A stretch of DNA of 64,000 nt from Cervus elaphus (lineage: Eukaryota > Chordata > Mammalia > Artiodactyla > Cervidae), in contig NC_057832.1 in the NCBI RefSeq assembly GCF_910594005.1, positions 106,713,152 to 106,777,151 of the forward strand, read 5' to 3'. The position numbers and the translations under genes were made by a program. The notes beneath the pieces were generated by a model. The model was not told the origin of the DNA. It worked only from the letters and a program-made list of their open reading frames with translations, and ran no database searches. Every line of letters begins with the position of its first letter. Within the stretch, counting starts at the first letter, position 1. This document shows, piece after piece, positions 1 through 11,213 of this stretch.

Positions 1-241
1 ACAAAGTAGTCTGTTGACTTTTTTAAGTGAGCAGACTTTTCTCACACTTTTGCCTGTCATTGACCATTTTCCAGCATTCTTCAGTTAATTTTAGTAATAT
101 TTTTTGGTGTAGGCTTTTCTCTGCAGAAAAGTATCTCACAACTTTATCAAGGTGTCAGAAGTAGGCCATTTCTTATCTTTTTATTTCCCTTACTATTATA
201 GATTTGATCATCTCATTTTCATATTGACCTTGTATCTTTGA

Positions 242-460
242 CCTGTGTGTGTGTGTGTGTGTTAGTTGGTCAGTCATGTCTGACTCTGCAAACCCATGGA
301 CTATAGCCCACAAGGCTCCTCTGTCCATGGCATTCTCTAAACAAGAATACTGGAGTGGGTTGCCATTCCCTTCCTCAGGGGATCTTCCCAACCCAGGGAT
401 CAAACCCGGGTCTTCTGCACTGCAGGCTGATTCTTTACCATCTGAGCTACCAGGGAAGCC
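242..460 (-). mobile_element. Bov-tA SINE with (GT)n tail
   Basis: On the minus strand this reads as a tRNA-Glu-like head (complement of the block ending gagctaccagggaagcc) followed by the BovB-derived body (complement of tactggagtgggttgccatt). The 3' end runs into a pure (TG)n tract at 244-262, a usual way for these SINE tails to seed microsatellites. No clear target duplication was found. The preceding 1-241 holds nothing I recognise. Confidence 0.93.
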
Positions 461-499
461 TATACACACTTTTAAAATTTTCCACAAAAGCAAATCAAA

Positions 500-1400
500 C
501 AAGTAAAAATGGCACACCTAAAAAATATAGACATAATACTACTTCTAAAAATATTAAATGTAAAAGACCTAAACATTCTATCAAAAGATTGTTCAACTGA
601 ATAAAAATTCAAGAACCAACTATGCACAGTCTATAAGAGATGTAGATAAAATCAAAGACAATACAGGTTGAAAGTAAAAGGGTGAAATTATAATAAGAAC
701 AGTAAACATAAGAGACCCAGTTGGATATAGTAATATAAAAAATAGACTTTTTTTTATTACTAGTTACTGGATTCTTTACCAGCTGAGCCACAAGGGAAGC
801 CCAAGAATACCGGAGTGGGCAGCCTATCCCTTCAGCAGATCTTCCCGAACCAGGAATTGAACCAGGGTCTCCTGCATTGCAGGTGGATTCTTTACCAACT
901 GAGCTATTAGGGATGCCCCATAATAACTAAAAGTATAGGCCAAATGCTATCCTAGAAAAGACATCTTAATAAATTAAGAGGGATTAAAATCATGTGGAAT
1001 ATATTCTTGAAATCAACAGAATTAAATTAGAAATCAATAACAAAAGAAATCTGGAAAATCTACAAATGTGTAGAATTTTTAAAATATCAAGCACATTTTC
1101 TAAATAGCTCAAAAGGTTAAATAAGAATTCACACAGGAAGTTAAAAAATATCTTGAACTAAATAAAAATTAGAATTCAGCATATTAAATTTGTGAAATGC
1201 AGCTAAGAAAGTGTTTATATGGACATTTAAAACTATAAATGATTATGTCAGAAGGCAAAAATAAAAAGCAAAGATCTAAGTGTCTATATTGAGCTATGAA
1301 AAATTAAAGCTAAAGTAGTTTAGTGGAAGAAGGTAGAAGAAATCTTAAATATCATAAATCAATGCAATGGAAAATGGACAAACAGTAGGACAAATGAATA
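500..1400 (+). mobile_element. Ancient L1, ORF2 endonuclease-to-linker part, interrupted
   Basis: The plus strand follows the order of L1 ORF2: an endonuclease-region phrase near 545-680 (attaaatgtaaa.gacctaaa), then after the SINE at 769-919 the linker phrase near 1020-1045 (aattaaattagaaatcaata) and aaatgcagctaagaaagtgt near 1195. The reading frame is destroyed by stops and indels, so this is a fossil. It predates the SINE inside it. Confidence 0.7.
769..919 (-). mobile_element. Dimeric tRNA-Glu SINE (truncated)
   Basis: Two tRNA-Glu-type heads lie head to tail on the minus strand. The rightmost (803-919) carries a complete head with A and B boxes and a short body. It joins a second, 3'-truncated head (769-802, ending gggaagccc). 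This matches the known tandem head form of ruminant Bov-tA rather than two independent insertions. It interrupts the ancient L1. Confidence 0.8.
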
Positions 1401-1935
1401 AAATTGAAAGCCAGACACAAAAGACTATACTATAAGTTTCCATTTTTATGAAATTCTAGAAAAGGCAAAACTACAAGGACAAAAAGTAGAAGTATGGTTG
1501 CCTGGTGTCAAGGATTAGTTGAAAGGGAATAAGGGATGTTTTAGGAGTGATGGAGCAGGGCCAGTTCATGTGTGACATGTGCGGTCTCAGGGGACCGCAC
1601 ACTCAGAAGGACTCTGCTGCTGCTGCTGCTAAGTCGCTTCAGTCGTGTCCAACTCGGTGCGACCCCATAGACGGTAGCCCACCAGGCTGGGATTCTCCAG
1701 GCAAGAACACTGGAGTGGGTTGCCATTTCCTTCTCCCAGAAAGACTCTACCTCCAATTTAATGCTCAGTTGTCACTATTTAACTTTTAAATAACATTTGA
1801 ACAAACATACCCACATTTTTGTCTTACACTGGAACCTACAAGTTACAGAGTCAGTTCCAGATGGAACTTATTTTGTGATTACTCTATACATTTACCAAAC
1901 TCATCAAACTGTACTTTAAAAAAACAGAAAAACCT
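1400..1935 (+). mobile_element. Ancient L1 3' end, interrupted by Bov-A2
   Basis: Phrases typical of old L1 3' untranslated regions occur in order: tccatttttatgaaattcta near 1440-1455, a 'tggttgcctgg' stretch near 1495, and after the SINE tttaccaaactcatcaaact near 1890-1910. It may be the 3' portion of the element that starts near 500, with the RT region lost. Confidence 0.6.
1616..1737 (-). mobile_element. Bov-A2-type SINE monomer
   Basis: Starts with a (GCT)n tail and aagtcgcttcagtcgtgtcc, then the Bov-A body to ttctccc. Only one of the two Bov-A2 units is present, and about ten bases are missing mid-unit. Flanking target duplications agaaggactct (1605-1615) and agaaagactct (1738-1748) differ at one base and fix both borders. 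Confidence 0.95.
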
Positions 1936-2080
1936 TTATTTTGGACTGGGATATGATCTAACACTGTTTGCTAGTTTCAGGTGAGCAGCAAAAGGACTCA
2001 GCCATACTTATGCACGTATCCATTCTCCCCTCAAACTCGCTTCCCATCCAGGCTGCCACATAATATTGGGCAGAGTTCTT
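1936..2080 (-). mobile_element. L1 3' end fragment, minus strand
   Basis: The plus strand reads as the complement of an artiodactyl L1 3' UTR: ctagtttcaggtgagcagca near 1970, then the complement of the 'sagagttccctgtgct' region as aatattgggcagagttct near 2060. No coding part is left and the 3' A tail is decayed. Confidence 0.55.
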
Positions 2081-2365
2081 AAGTGAGTGGTTTTATTGTT
2101 TTAAATTATAAAACATGACAGAATGAAGCTTTAAATTATGAAAAGAAGTAGGAGGAACAATAAGATTTTACTTTGCACATCATACTAGCAAAACAGCTGA
2201 ATACACATCTACAAGACGTATTTCCAGGAAGTATGTGTATATGTGATTTGATTAGTTAATAAAAGAAATAAGAAGTCTGCTGCTTGTTGGAAGACTACCT
2301 GGAAACATCTATTAACTCAGTAACACCTAGATATTTTAATACAACAAGTCTACTCTTGTCAATCT

Positions 2366-2641
2366 GCTGCTGCTGCTGCTAAGTCGCTTCAGTCATGTCC
2401 GACCCCGTGCGACCCCATAGACGGCAGCCCACAAGGCTCCCCCCGTCCCTGGGATTCTCCAGGCAAGAACACTGGAGTGGGTTGCCATTTCCTTCTCCGT
2501 TGCATGAAACTGAAAAGTGAAAGTGAAGTTGCTTAGTCGGTCCGACTCTTCGCAACCCCATGGACTGCAGCCTACCAGCCTCCTCCGTCCATGGGATTTT
2601 CCAGGCAAGAGTACTGGAGTGGGGTGCCATTGCCTTCTCCA
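2366..2641 (-). mobile_element. Full-length dimeric Bov-A2 SINE
   Basis: Two Bov-A units are separated by the linker tgaaactgaaaagtgaaagt. The element begins at a (GCT)n tail and ends at ccattgccttctcc. Target duplications cttgtcaatct (2355-2365) and cttgtgaatct (2642-2652) differ at one base. Confidence 0.96.
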
Positions 2642-2654
2642 CTTGTGAATCTAC

Positions 2655-3130
2655 TAATAAAATAAATAATAATTTCCAAATATGTATATTTGATGACAAT
2701 TATAACAGCATTGTTCATAGTAGTCAAGAACTGATAAAAAGTAAATACCCATCAATAGAGGACTGGTTTGACATATGTTGGCACATTTATGTATGAAATA
2801 CTTTGTAGCAATTGAAAGTGACAGACATATTACATAATTGGGAAATGACTTCTATATGTTTTGTTGAGAAAGGCAAGATACATAAAATAACCTGTAATAT
2901 CTTTCCATTTTAGTAAAACAAGCAATCACACAACAGATATCTGTATATCTATCTTTATATCTGTACAGGGTTAAATTAATACAAAGAAAAATATGGAAGG
3001 ACTCTAAGGAATTGGAAAGTGGTATAGACATGGGTAAGAAAAGGTGAACGTGGATTTTTAAAAAGGTCTTCTGAACAATTAATTTTATTTACCATTGCAT
3101 CCTGTATTGTATATTTTTATAAATCAGAAA
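2655..3130 (+). mobile_element. Ancient L1 ORF2 C-terminus and 3' UTR
   Basis: Contains decayed forms of the L1 ORF2 tail: agcattgttcatagtagtca near 2705, acccatcaatagaggactgg near 2745, and a 'gaaatactttgtagcaattg' equivalent of the EYYSAIK codons near 2795. It continues into a 3' UTR-like stretch. Heavily mutated and non-coding. Confidence 0.6.
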
Positions 3131-3206
3131 TTTTAGTAATCATCAAAATGTCTCACTTTGAAGACAAACAGGCTTAAATTTATATCTAATCTTTACCATG
3201 TTATAG

Positions 3207-3993
3207 TTCACTTCAGTTCAGTTCAGTCGCTCAATCGTGTCCGACTCTTTGTGGCCCCAGTGACTGCAGCTCACCAGGCTTCGCTGTTCCTGAAGCTTGC
3301 TCAAACTCATGTCCATCGAGTTGGTGATGCCATCCAATCATCTCATCCTCTGTCATCCCCTTATTCTCCTGCCTTCAATCTTTCCCTGCATCAGGGTCTT
3401 TTCAAATGAGTCAGCTCTTCACATCAGGTGGCCAAAGTATTGGAGTTTCACTTTCAACATCAGTCCTTCCAGTGAATTTTCAGGACTGATTTCCTTTAGG
3501 ATGGAATGGTTGGATCTCCTTGCAGTCCAAAGGACTCTCAAGAGTCTTCTCCAACACCACAGTTCAAAAGCATCAATTCTTTGGTGCTCAGCTTTCTTTA
3601 TAGTCCAACTCTCACATCCATACATGACTACTGGAAGAACAATAGCTTTGACTAGATGGACCTTTGTTGGCAAAGTAATGTCTCTGCTTTTTAATATGTT
3701 GTCTGGGTTGGTCATAGCTTTTCTTCCAAGGAGCAAGCATCTTTTAATTTCATGGCTGCAGTGCAGTGAACCCAAAAAAATAGTCTCTCACTATTTCCAC
3801 TGTTTCCCCATCTATTTGCCATGAAGTGATGGGACTTAATGCCATGATCTTCGTTTCTGAATGTTGAGCTTTAAGCCAACTTTTTCACTCTCATATTTCA
3901 CTTTCATCAAGAGTCTCTTCAGTTCTTCACTTTCTGCCTTAAGGATGGTGTCATCTGCATATCTGAGGTTATTTATATTTTTCCTGGGAATCT
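3207..3993 (-). mobile_element. BovB LINE, 5'-truncated 3' part
   Basis: The left end carries the BovB 3' terminus (cagttcagttcagtcgctca); the element then runs on the minus strand through the RT C-terminal region to just past the YADD codons (complement at 3950-3961). The sense frame is broken by stops and shifts. A 9-bp target duplication atgttatag is seen at 3198-3206 and 4002-4010, with a few unassigned bases before the right copy. A 175-codon plus-strand frame here is antisense to RT and is not a gene. Confidence 0.94.
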
Positions 3994-4010
3994 TATTTTA
4001 GATGTTATAG

Positions 4011-7000
4011 ATGTATTTATTTTTAAGTTGCTTAACCTCTTTTTAAATTCACCACTTATTGCTTTTTGAGTTACAGCAGAATTTTGATGAAAACGTGAGC
4101 TGCACTAATTTTGTGTTGCAGGATGGGGGTACTGGGGAAATGGACACAGTTTCAATAGGTTTCCCATATTTTTGTACATTTGCTTCTTTTTGTCCCCCTT
4201 CTCTACAAGGATGGTGTTTTAAAAAATTAATGCACACTAAATTTTCTTAAAAGTTTGTTTGTTGGGCATTAGAATAATGTCTGTAAGGTTTTTGACACCT
4301 GGAAAGATAATAAGTGCAACGAGCATTTAGTTTATCATGATAAGTACTTGGTAATACTTCCATACTAATGCTTCCATGTCAGTCTTATAGAACATTTCAG
4401 TACCCAGTAACATGCTTTGAACATATAAGGATTGTAAATAAGTGTTGAAAGAAGCATTAAGCCTTTAATAATACATTAACTATTAATCACAATGATTAAT
4501 TACCCAAAATCCTCCAGACTGGATAATAAAGGCAGATCCCAGCTTCTGATTTATTCTGATCATGAACTGTCTCTATTCTTGAAGCAGAGCAAGACTAGTC
4601 ATTCATCAGCATCACAATTCAGTAGTCAAAGATAAAGCCTGTGAATGTTTCAGTTTCAGTCAAAGACAAAGTTTTTGGATGTTTACATGGAGGAATAAAA
4701 ATAAAGCTCTGTATCAAAAGTGATCATATCATTCATCATCCAAACCATTTATCACATTTGGAGACTGAGGGTAAATGGGCAAGATAGGAGAGGGGAGTAT
4801 GGTTAACCCACAAGATGTTGAGAAGATAGGTGTTTGGTCTAGGTGAACTAGGACCATGCACTCCTGATCTGACTTAGCCCTGCATAAGGACAAGTTGTGA
4901 GGAAACTTAATTAAGTTGAGGACTCAAAAACCTACAGAGTGCTTCTGCAATAGCTTCAACTTGTGGCCTGAATCCTACTCCAAATTTAAGAGATACTAGA
5001 TATAGACTATAAAGACCATCTTCTAAGAACTGAATGATTTAAAAACCTATGATCAAAAGAAGTCCAAGTGAAATAAGAATTGCTCCATATTTTTTCCACT
5101 TAGGAAAGAGATGCTTACTTTGTCTTTTCTGAATTTATTTATTAGGATTTACATGAAATGCATGACAAGAACCAAGTCTCTAGACATGAGTTGTTGGCAG
5201 AGAATGTTGTCACTTTTAACAGTGATTCAGTAATCAAGACAGCTCTAGGATTACATTCAGAGAAGACAACTAAAAGAGAGTAACAGGTAGATAGATGGAA
5301 TAAACGTGAGACTTCCAGAGTATAAAAAAAAAATGGTAGCCTTGAATGGAAATCACAGTAGCAGAATAGGAACTAAAAGATTAGAAAACTCACAGAAAAT
5401 TTGGGGCAAGAAATAGTCAGGTTCTAGTTAAGAGGCTTCAGCAGAAAGTACAGGGAATCGGTATAAAAAATGGAAATTGATGCTAAGCTAAAAAGTCTGT
5501 GAGTTGGAACTGTCTCCCTCATTTGATATTAGATCATCTGAAAGTGGACATCTAGAAGGACATCTGACCTTAACTCTGAAGGACCATACAGTAAAAAGCA
5601 AAGTGAGTCTTGACACAGTTCTATACATTCTAGGTTCCCGGCTTTCAAAAGCCCAGTTTCTTGGCACCTTTTCCTTTTGGAAATGTACAGTTCATTAAGT
5701 GTCATATCATTACCAGATTTTAATGTAGACTTCAAATAATGAAATCCAGCAGTAAATTCTTGAAGCTGCAGTTCCTATCTGCCTGTCTCTTCTCAGGAGA
5801 GAAGGCAAGTGAAAATGACCTTGCAGTCTCCTGGGACTGGCCTCCTGTTGGCAGACAAGCAGACAGCAGAACTAGGTGCCATGTGCCATCAAGTGCTCTG
5901 AAAACTTTGAAATGAAGGGCTCAAGATTTCCTCTTTCCTTCCAAGTGTGTTCCTGAATTCATTATGGATGGAGATATATTCAAAGTCAGATTTATCTATG
6001 CCTGATGGACTTGAGCTGACATGGCTTTCATCTCATCGCCTGGCAGCCATAGCTGGGAAGCTCTAGTTTGAATAAGACAAAAAGCTCATTGCCACAAAAG
6101 GGACAGTGAGCTTGCCGTCCGAGTAAGACTAGACCTTCAGACTGTTGTTACAGTGGGGATGGCAGTTCATTCTTAGAACGGAGTTATGGAGAATTTTTAG
6201 TTCTCTTTTGCATCCATACCATACCTTCCTCTGCAAGGAAGGGACTTATCATTCAGTAATAGTATACTAATAATTAAAGTTTGGAACATTATTTGAAATT
6301 ATATGAATTTTATTTCATATTCTTAGTAAGTTTTTTTTTTTTTTTAAATTCTGGCATTCTGGTTATCTAATAGGAAATCAATTAAAAGTGTGGGTTATTT
6401 GCTGTTTTTTATGATGTAAGTTTTACACATGGTTTTCATTTTAAAAAAATAATTAGTCATTATAATTCATATAGCAATAGAAACAAGAGAAATAAAATAA
6501 ATACCTGAAATCCTACATCAGCAATTTTTATCAGTATAATTTTGATATATGTCATTTCAATACTCTTTTTACTTTTAAATAAGTTAATCTTATCAAGTTG
6601 GGATCATTGAATACTAGCTTTTAATATGTTGTTTTTCAAAATGACATATATTCAATGCTTTTATTTATTTTAAGTATATTCTTAGAAAAGTTGATTACAA
6701 GTGATGGGTTATATACACATATATTCCCTTGCTTATTCCTATCTTATTTCACTAAGATGAAAATAAGGGATTTTTTTTTTTAAAAAGCCATCAGGAATCT
6801 ACAAGCACAAAAATAGCTCAAAAAGAGGCAAATGCAGCCAACTTTTGAAAGTTGAAACAGATGGGTGGGTGGTAACTGATTTAGCAAATACAAGAAAGCA
6901 GAATCCTACATTGGCAGTGGGGAATCCCAGACAGGCATAAGAATTGACAACGCCAACTACCTCTAAATAGAAGTGGAGGTGAAATTAAAGTGAGAAGCTG

Positions 7001-7338
7001 TGTCAAAGTTGGCTATACCCCCTCAGCTGTTTCTTGCTATACTTAAGCAGATTTTGGACTCTTCCTTACTTGAGATTTATGCTTGAAGAGGATAATTGAA
7101 GGGTCTTGGCACTTGAGAAATAGGGAGACAGGTATGGTTGGGGTACATGCCAAAGTGGAAATGGAGAAATAACTGTAGATTTAGATAAAGAATGATGAGG
7201 TTCCTGGCTTCTGTGTGTGTTCCAACCAGCACGCAGGTGCCCAGGCTAAGCACTCTGGAAGGGAGATTGAGAAATTCTTTCCTAGAGAATCTGAGAAGCC
7301 ATGAGGAAATATATAACAATATTTATAGAAGAGTTATC
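4011..7338. other. Unique AT-rich sequence, no gene or repeat recognised
   Basis: I read both strands and found no conserved coding frame, RNA gene or element I can name. Open frames are short (at most about 80 codons) and lack protein-like composition. The part at 5760-6180 is less AT-rich than its surroundings. Poly-T runs occur near 6331 and 6769. Confidence 0.6.
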
Positions 7339-7374
7339 CACACACACACACACACACATACAAAAAAAAAAAAA
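7339..7374. repeat. (CA)n microsatellite plus A-rich tract
   Basis: Ten CA units (7339-7358) are followed after a short spacer by a run of A. No SINE is attached, so the origin is unclear. A candidate length-polymorphic marker. Confidence 0.95.
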
Positions 7375-7599
7375 CAGTTCAGACAGATAACACAACAGTG
7401 AAACCATAGTAAACAAACCCCAACTACATTCATAGTTTAGATCAGTATTTTAATCTCCTAATCTTAGATGTGAGCAGACAACCAAGGATTACCTGCCATC
7501 TAATGAAATCCTCCAAACATGAAAGATGGAAAGCAAACAGAAAGGAAAAAAATACAGTTTAAAATAAACAGACTCTGCAGGAAAAGAACACCTTTCTTC

Positions 7600-7860
7600 A
7601 ACTTTTATCTTGAAAAGTGTCAAACCTAAAGAAAAGCAAAATAAATAGTGCAGTGAATATTTTACCACATCTGTGCTTGACCTCTCTCTCTCCTCACCCT
7701 TTTCAAGTACTGAATTTCACTCCTAAATAATTCTAAATAAATAAATTATTTAGGATATATTTCCTAAAAGTAAAAGCTTTCTCTACATTATGTCCTTTCA
7801 CATTTAAAAATTGATAATGATTCTATATTATTAATCTTCCATATTACCCCACAAGTGATT
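7600..7860 (+). mobile_element. Possible ancient L1 3' UTR remnant
   Basis: The order of a gaaaagtgtcaaacctaaag phrase, a decayed 'ttaccacatctg' phrase, a CT-rich patch, 'cactcctaaataatt' and 'tatttcctaaaa' resembles a common old L1 3' UTR. Similarity is by eye only and the element is strongly diverged. Confidence 0.35.
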
Positions 7861-7976
7861 TTTATTGGTGCTTCATTTTTATTCCATTTCATGAATTGCA
7901 TTTTATGTGTGTGTCTCTTAAACTCTACTATAGAATGATTCCTATGTCTTTTGTTTTTCACGACATTTAATATTTT

Positions 7977-9086
7977 TTCCCATTTATTTTTATTAGTTGG
8001 AGGCTAATTACTTTACAATATTGTAGTGGTTTTTGCCATACATTGACATGAATCAGCCACGGATTTACATGTATTCCCCATCCCGATCCCCCCTCCTACC
8101 ACCCTCTCCAACCGATCCTTCTGGGTCTTCCCAGTGCACCAGCCCCAAGCACTTGTCTCATGCATCCAACCTGGGCTGGTGATCTGTTTCACCCTTGATA
8201 ATATACATGTTTCGATGCTGTTCTCTAGAAACATCCCACCCTTGCCTTCTCCCACAGAGTCCAAAAGTCTGTTCTGTACATCTGTGTCTCTTTTTCTGTT
8301 TTGCACATAGGGTTATCATTACCATCTTTCTAAATTCCATATATATGCGTTAGTATACTGTATTGGTCTTTATCTTTCTGGCTTACTTCACTCTGTATAA
8401 GGTGAAAGGACAGCCCTCAGATTGGGAGAAAATAATAACAAATGAAGCAACAGACAAAGGATTAATCTCAAAAATAAACAAGCAACTCCTGCAGCTCAAT
8501 TCCAGAAAAATAAATGACCCAATCAAAAAATGGGCCAAAGAACTAAACAGACATTTCTCCAAAGAAGACATACAGATGGCTAACAAACACATGAAAAGAT
8601 GCTCAACATCACTCATTATCAGAGAAATGCAAATCAAAACCACAATGAGGTACCATTACATGCCAGTCAGGATGGCTGCTATCCAAAAGTCTACAAGCAA
8701 TAAATGCTGGAGAGGGTGTGGAGAAAAGGGAACCCTCTTACACTGTTGGTGGGAATGCAAGCTAGTACAGCCGCTATGGAAAACAGTGCGGAGATTTCTT
8801 AAAAAACTGGAAATAGAACTGCCATATGACCCAGCAATCCCACTTCTGGGCATACACACTGAGGAAACCAGATCTGAAAGAGACACGTGCACCCCAATGT
8901 TCATCGCAGCACTGTTTATAATAGCCAGGACATGGAAACAACCTAGATGTCCATTAGCAGATGAATGGATAAGGAAGTTGTGGTACATATACACTATGGA
9001 ATATTACTCAGCCATTAAAAAGAATTCATTTGAATCAGTTCTAATGAGATGGATGAAACTGGAGCCCATTATACAGAGTGAAGTAA
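7977..9086 (-). mobile_element. Ruminant L1 with 5' inversion (twin priming)
   Basis: The left part (7977-8400) is the L1 3' end on the minus strand: 3' UTR, then the stop and last ORF2 codons. At 8399-8402 the sequence flips, and 8402-9086 is the preceding ORF2 segment on the plus strand. The two parts share about 20 bp of the same L1 position (atacagagtgaagtaag). Target duplications gacatttaatatttt (7962-7976) and gacacttaatatttt (9087-9101) enclose the whole, so this is one insertion event. Confidence 0.95.
8402..9086 (+). pseudogene. L1 ORF2 C-terminal fragment, inverted part
   Basis: The frame is open for about 228 codons of L1 ORF2 C-terminus, downstream of the reverse transcriptase. 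Visible motifs include QPSDWEKII near the start, the cysteine-rich stretch CWRGCGEKGTLLHCWWEC (C-x3-C-x7-H-x4-C type, typical of the ORF2p C-terminus), and YIYTMEYYSAIKKN near the end. In a complete L1 this region helps ORF2p act on its RNA. Here it lacks endonuclease, RT and any natural start, and it runs into flanking DNA after residues QSEV. An apparent upstream start belongs to the antisense 3' UTR. It is not expected to make a functional protein. Confidence 0.93.
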
Positions 9087-9101
9087 GACACTTAATATTT
9101 T

Positions 9102-9542
9102 GACGAGTTCAGATCAGTTGCCTTGCAGACAGAACATCCTACATTCTAGATTTGATTTTTTTCATCATGATCTCATTTTACTTATTTCTCTGTTTCTTCT
9201 ATTTCCTGAAAATAAGTCTACTTTATAAATGATGTTATTTTATATTCTTATTATATCATATTAAAAGAACGTATAAATTTATATTGGTCCACCAATAAGA
9301 GTAATTAATGAGGCTAACTGTGACCACTTAGTGAAAGTGGTTAACCAGATCTAAGAAGAGAAATCTGAAGGAAAGAAGCTGTAATTGACATCCTAAAAAA
9401 GACAAAGTAAGATTTCACAATTATGAACTAAGAAGATAAGGCTTTTAGAAGTATCAAAGAATACTTAAAAAATCTTTAGAAATAAATGCATAATGGTAAA
9501 TATGCAAAAGTCAGTTGAACATGTGGAAAATAAAGTTGAGGT
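9102..9542. other. Unique sequence, nothing recognised
   Basis: AT-rich, no open frame of note, no repeat I can name. Confidence 0.6.
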
Positions 9543-9556
9543 AATCACCTAGAAAG

Positions 9557-9766
9557 GGGCTTCCCCAGTGGTTCAGCAATGAGGAATCTGCCTGCAGTTC
9601 AGGAGATGCAGGAGACATGGGTTCAATCCCTGGGTTGAGAAGATCCCCTGGAGAAGGAAATGGCAACCCACTCCAGTATTCTTGCCTGGGAAAGCCCATG
9701 GACTTGGAGGAGCCTGGTGGGCCACAGTCCATGGGGTCGCAAAGAGTCAGACACGACTGAGCATGC
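9557..9766 (+). mobile_element. Bov-tA SINE
   Basis: tRNA-Glu-like head (gggcttccccagtggttcag) with a small insertion in the D/anticodon area, then the Bov-A body ending gacacgactgagca. Perfect 14-bp target duplications aatcacctagaaag sit at 9543-9556 and 9767-9780. Confidence 0.97.
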
Positions 9767-10019
9767 AATCACCTAGAAAGTGAGGCAAAGCTGGAGAGAG
9801 ACTTAGTAGAAAATAGAGATAATATAAGAAAGTTAGAAGAGTCTAGGAGATCCAGGATATCCAAATATGACTAACAGTACTTTCAATCTGAGTAAAAAAA
9901 AAGTGAAGGTGATAAAATTATTAACAAGATAAATTCAAAAAATTCTCCTGAGTTGAAAGATGTGCTTCTAGATGGACAGTGTCACTAAGGAAGTACCCAG
10001 CATAATGCCTGATGCTATT

Positions 10020-10412
10020 TTTTCTCTATATTTGTTCCATTAACCTGTCTTATCTTACATACGTGATTTTGTTTATTGTAACAAATATGTCAGTGCTTGG
10101 TAGAGTATGTCCCTCTTTAATATTTTTGTTCAAAAATTTTTATTATTTTTATTCATGTCAATTTCATCATGTTTTGATTAAGTTGCATAAATGTGTATGG
10201 ATAACTGAGTTTGTTTTATCTTTACAATGGTAAGTTTTCCTATTCAAAGTTATTCATTACATATAATCAAGTAATCTTTTTTGCTATTTTTGGCTGAGTG
10301 ATTTGTCAATAAACTCTAAGTTTTTTGCTAGTTTAATTCCTAGGCACTTTTAAACTTTTTATTTTTATTTTTATAAATGGTATTTGTTTGTAATTGCATT
10401 TTCTGTATATAT
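10020..10412 (-). mobile_element. Possible ancient L1 ORF2 fragment
   Basis: The plus strand has ctagtttaattcctaggcac near 10329 followed by 'gtaattgcatttt', which resembles the complement of the L1 RT region phrase 'tttattcctaggtatttt...gcaattgtaaatgg'. The remainder is too diverged to place firmly. Confidence 0.4.
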
Positions 10413-10417
10413 ACCTT

Positions 10418-10826
10418 CAGTTCAGTTCAGTCGCTCAGTCATGTCCAACTCTTTGCAACTCATGGACTTCAGCACACCAGGCTTCCCTGTCCATCACCAA
10501 TTCCCGCTTGCTCAAACTCATGTCCATCGAGTTGGTGATGCCATCCAACCATCTCATCCTCTGTCAGCCCCTTCTCCTCCCGCCTTCAATCTTTTCCAGC
10601 ATCAGGGTCTTTTCAAATGAGTCAATTCTTCATATCAGGTGGCTAAAGTATTGGAGTTTCAGCTTCAGCATCAGTCCTTCCAATGAATATTTAGGGTTGA
10701 TTTCCTTTAGGATGGACTGGTTGGATCTCCTTGCAGTCCAAGGGACTCTCAAGAGTCTTTTCCAGTGCCACAGTTCAAAAGCATCAATTCTTCGGCACTC
10801 AACTTTCTTTATAGTCCAACTCTCAC
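10418..10826 (-). mobile_element. BovB LINE 3' fragment
   Basis: The BovB 3' terminus (cagttcagttcagtcgctca) is at the left, and the element is 5'-truncated at the codons just past 'tatagtccaactctcac'. It covers the C-terminal RT-distal coding part and the 3' end. The sense frame is disrupted. No secure target duplication was found. Confidence 0.93.
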
Positions 10827-10986
10827 TATACTCTCACAACTATAAGGTATATAATTGATACCTTAGACATATATTTAAAAGCAAAGCAGAGGAGGCCAGC
10901 AGGTGGAAAGCTGTAAGCAGCCCTGGTGGATGGATGCTTTCTGAGCAAACTAGCATTAAATTTGCACATCCCAAACTAGAGCCCAG

Positions 10987-11198
10987 GCTTCCCTGATGAT
11001 GCAGACAGTAAAAATCAGCCTGTAATGAGGGAGAGCCAGGTTCGATCCCTGGGTTGGGAAAGATCTCCTAGAGAAAGGAGTGGCTATCCACTTCAGTATT
11101 CTTTCCTGGAGAATTCCAGGGACAGAAGAGTCTGGTGGGCTATAGTCCCTGGGTTTGCAAAGTGTCAGACATGACTGAGCAACTAATGCTTTCACTTT
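10987..11198 (+). mobile_element. Bov-tA SINE
   Basis: Head gcttccctgatgatgcagac and body to gactgagcaactaatgc. Perfect 15-bp target duplications caaactagagcccag lie at 10972-10986 and 11199-11213. Confidence 0.97.
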
Positions 11199-11213
11199 CA
11201 AACTAGAGCCCAG

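Noticed and set aside
8363..8401. Apparent start of a 246-codon frame before the L1 junction
   Set aside because: These codons are antisense L1 3' UTR joined by the inversion; the L1 ORF2 sequence begins only at about 8402.
9557..9630. tRNA gene-like A and B boxes in Bov-tA heads (here and in other copies)
   Set aside because: These are SINE heads of tRNA-Glu origin with SINE bodies and target duplications, not tRNA genes.
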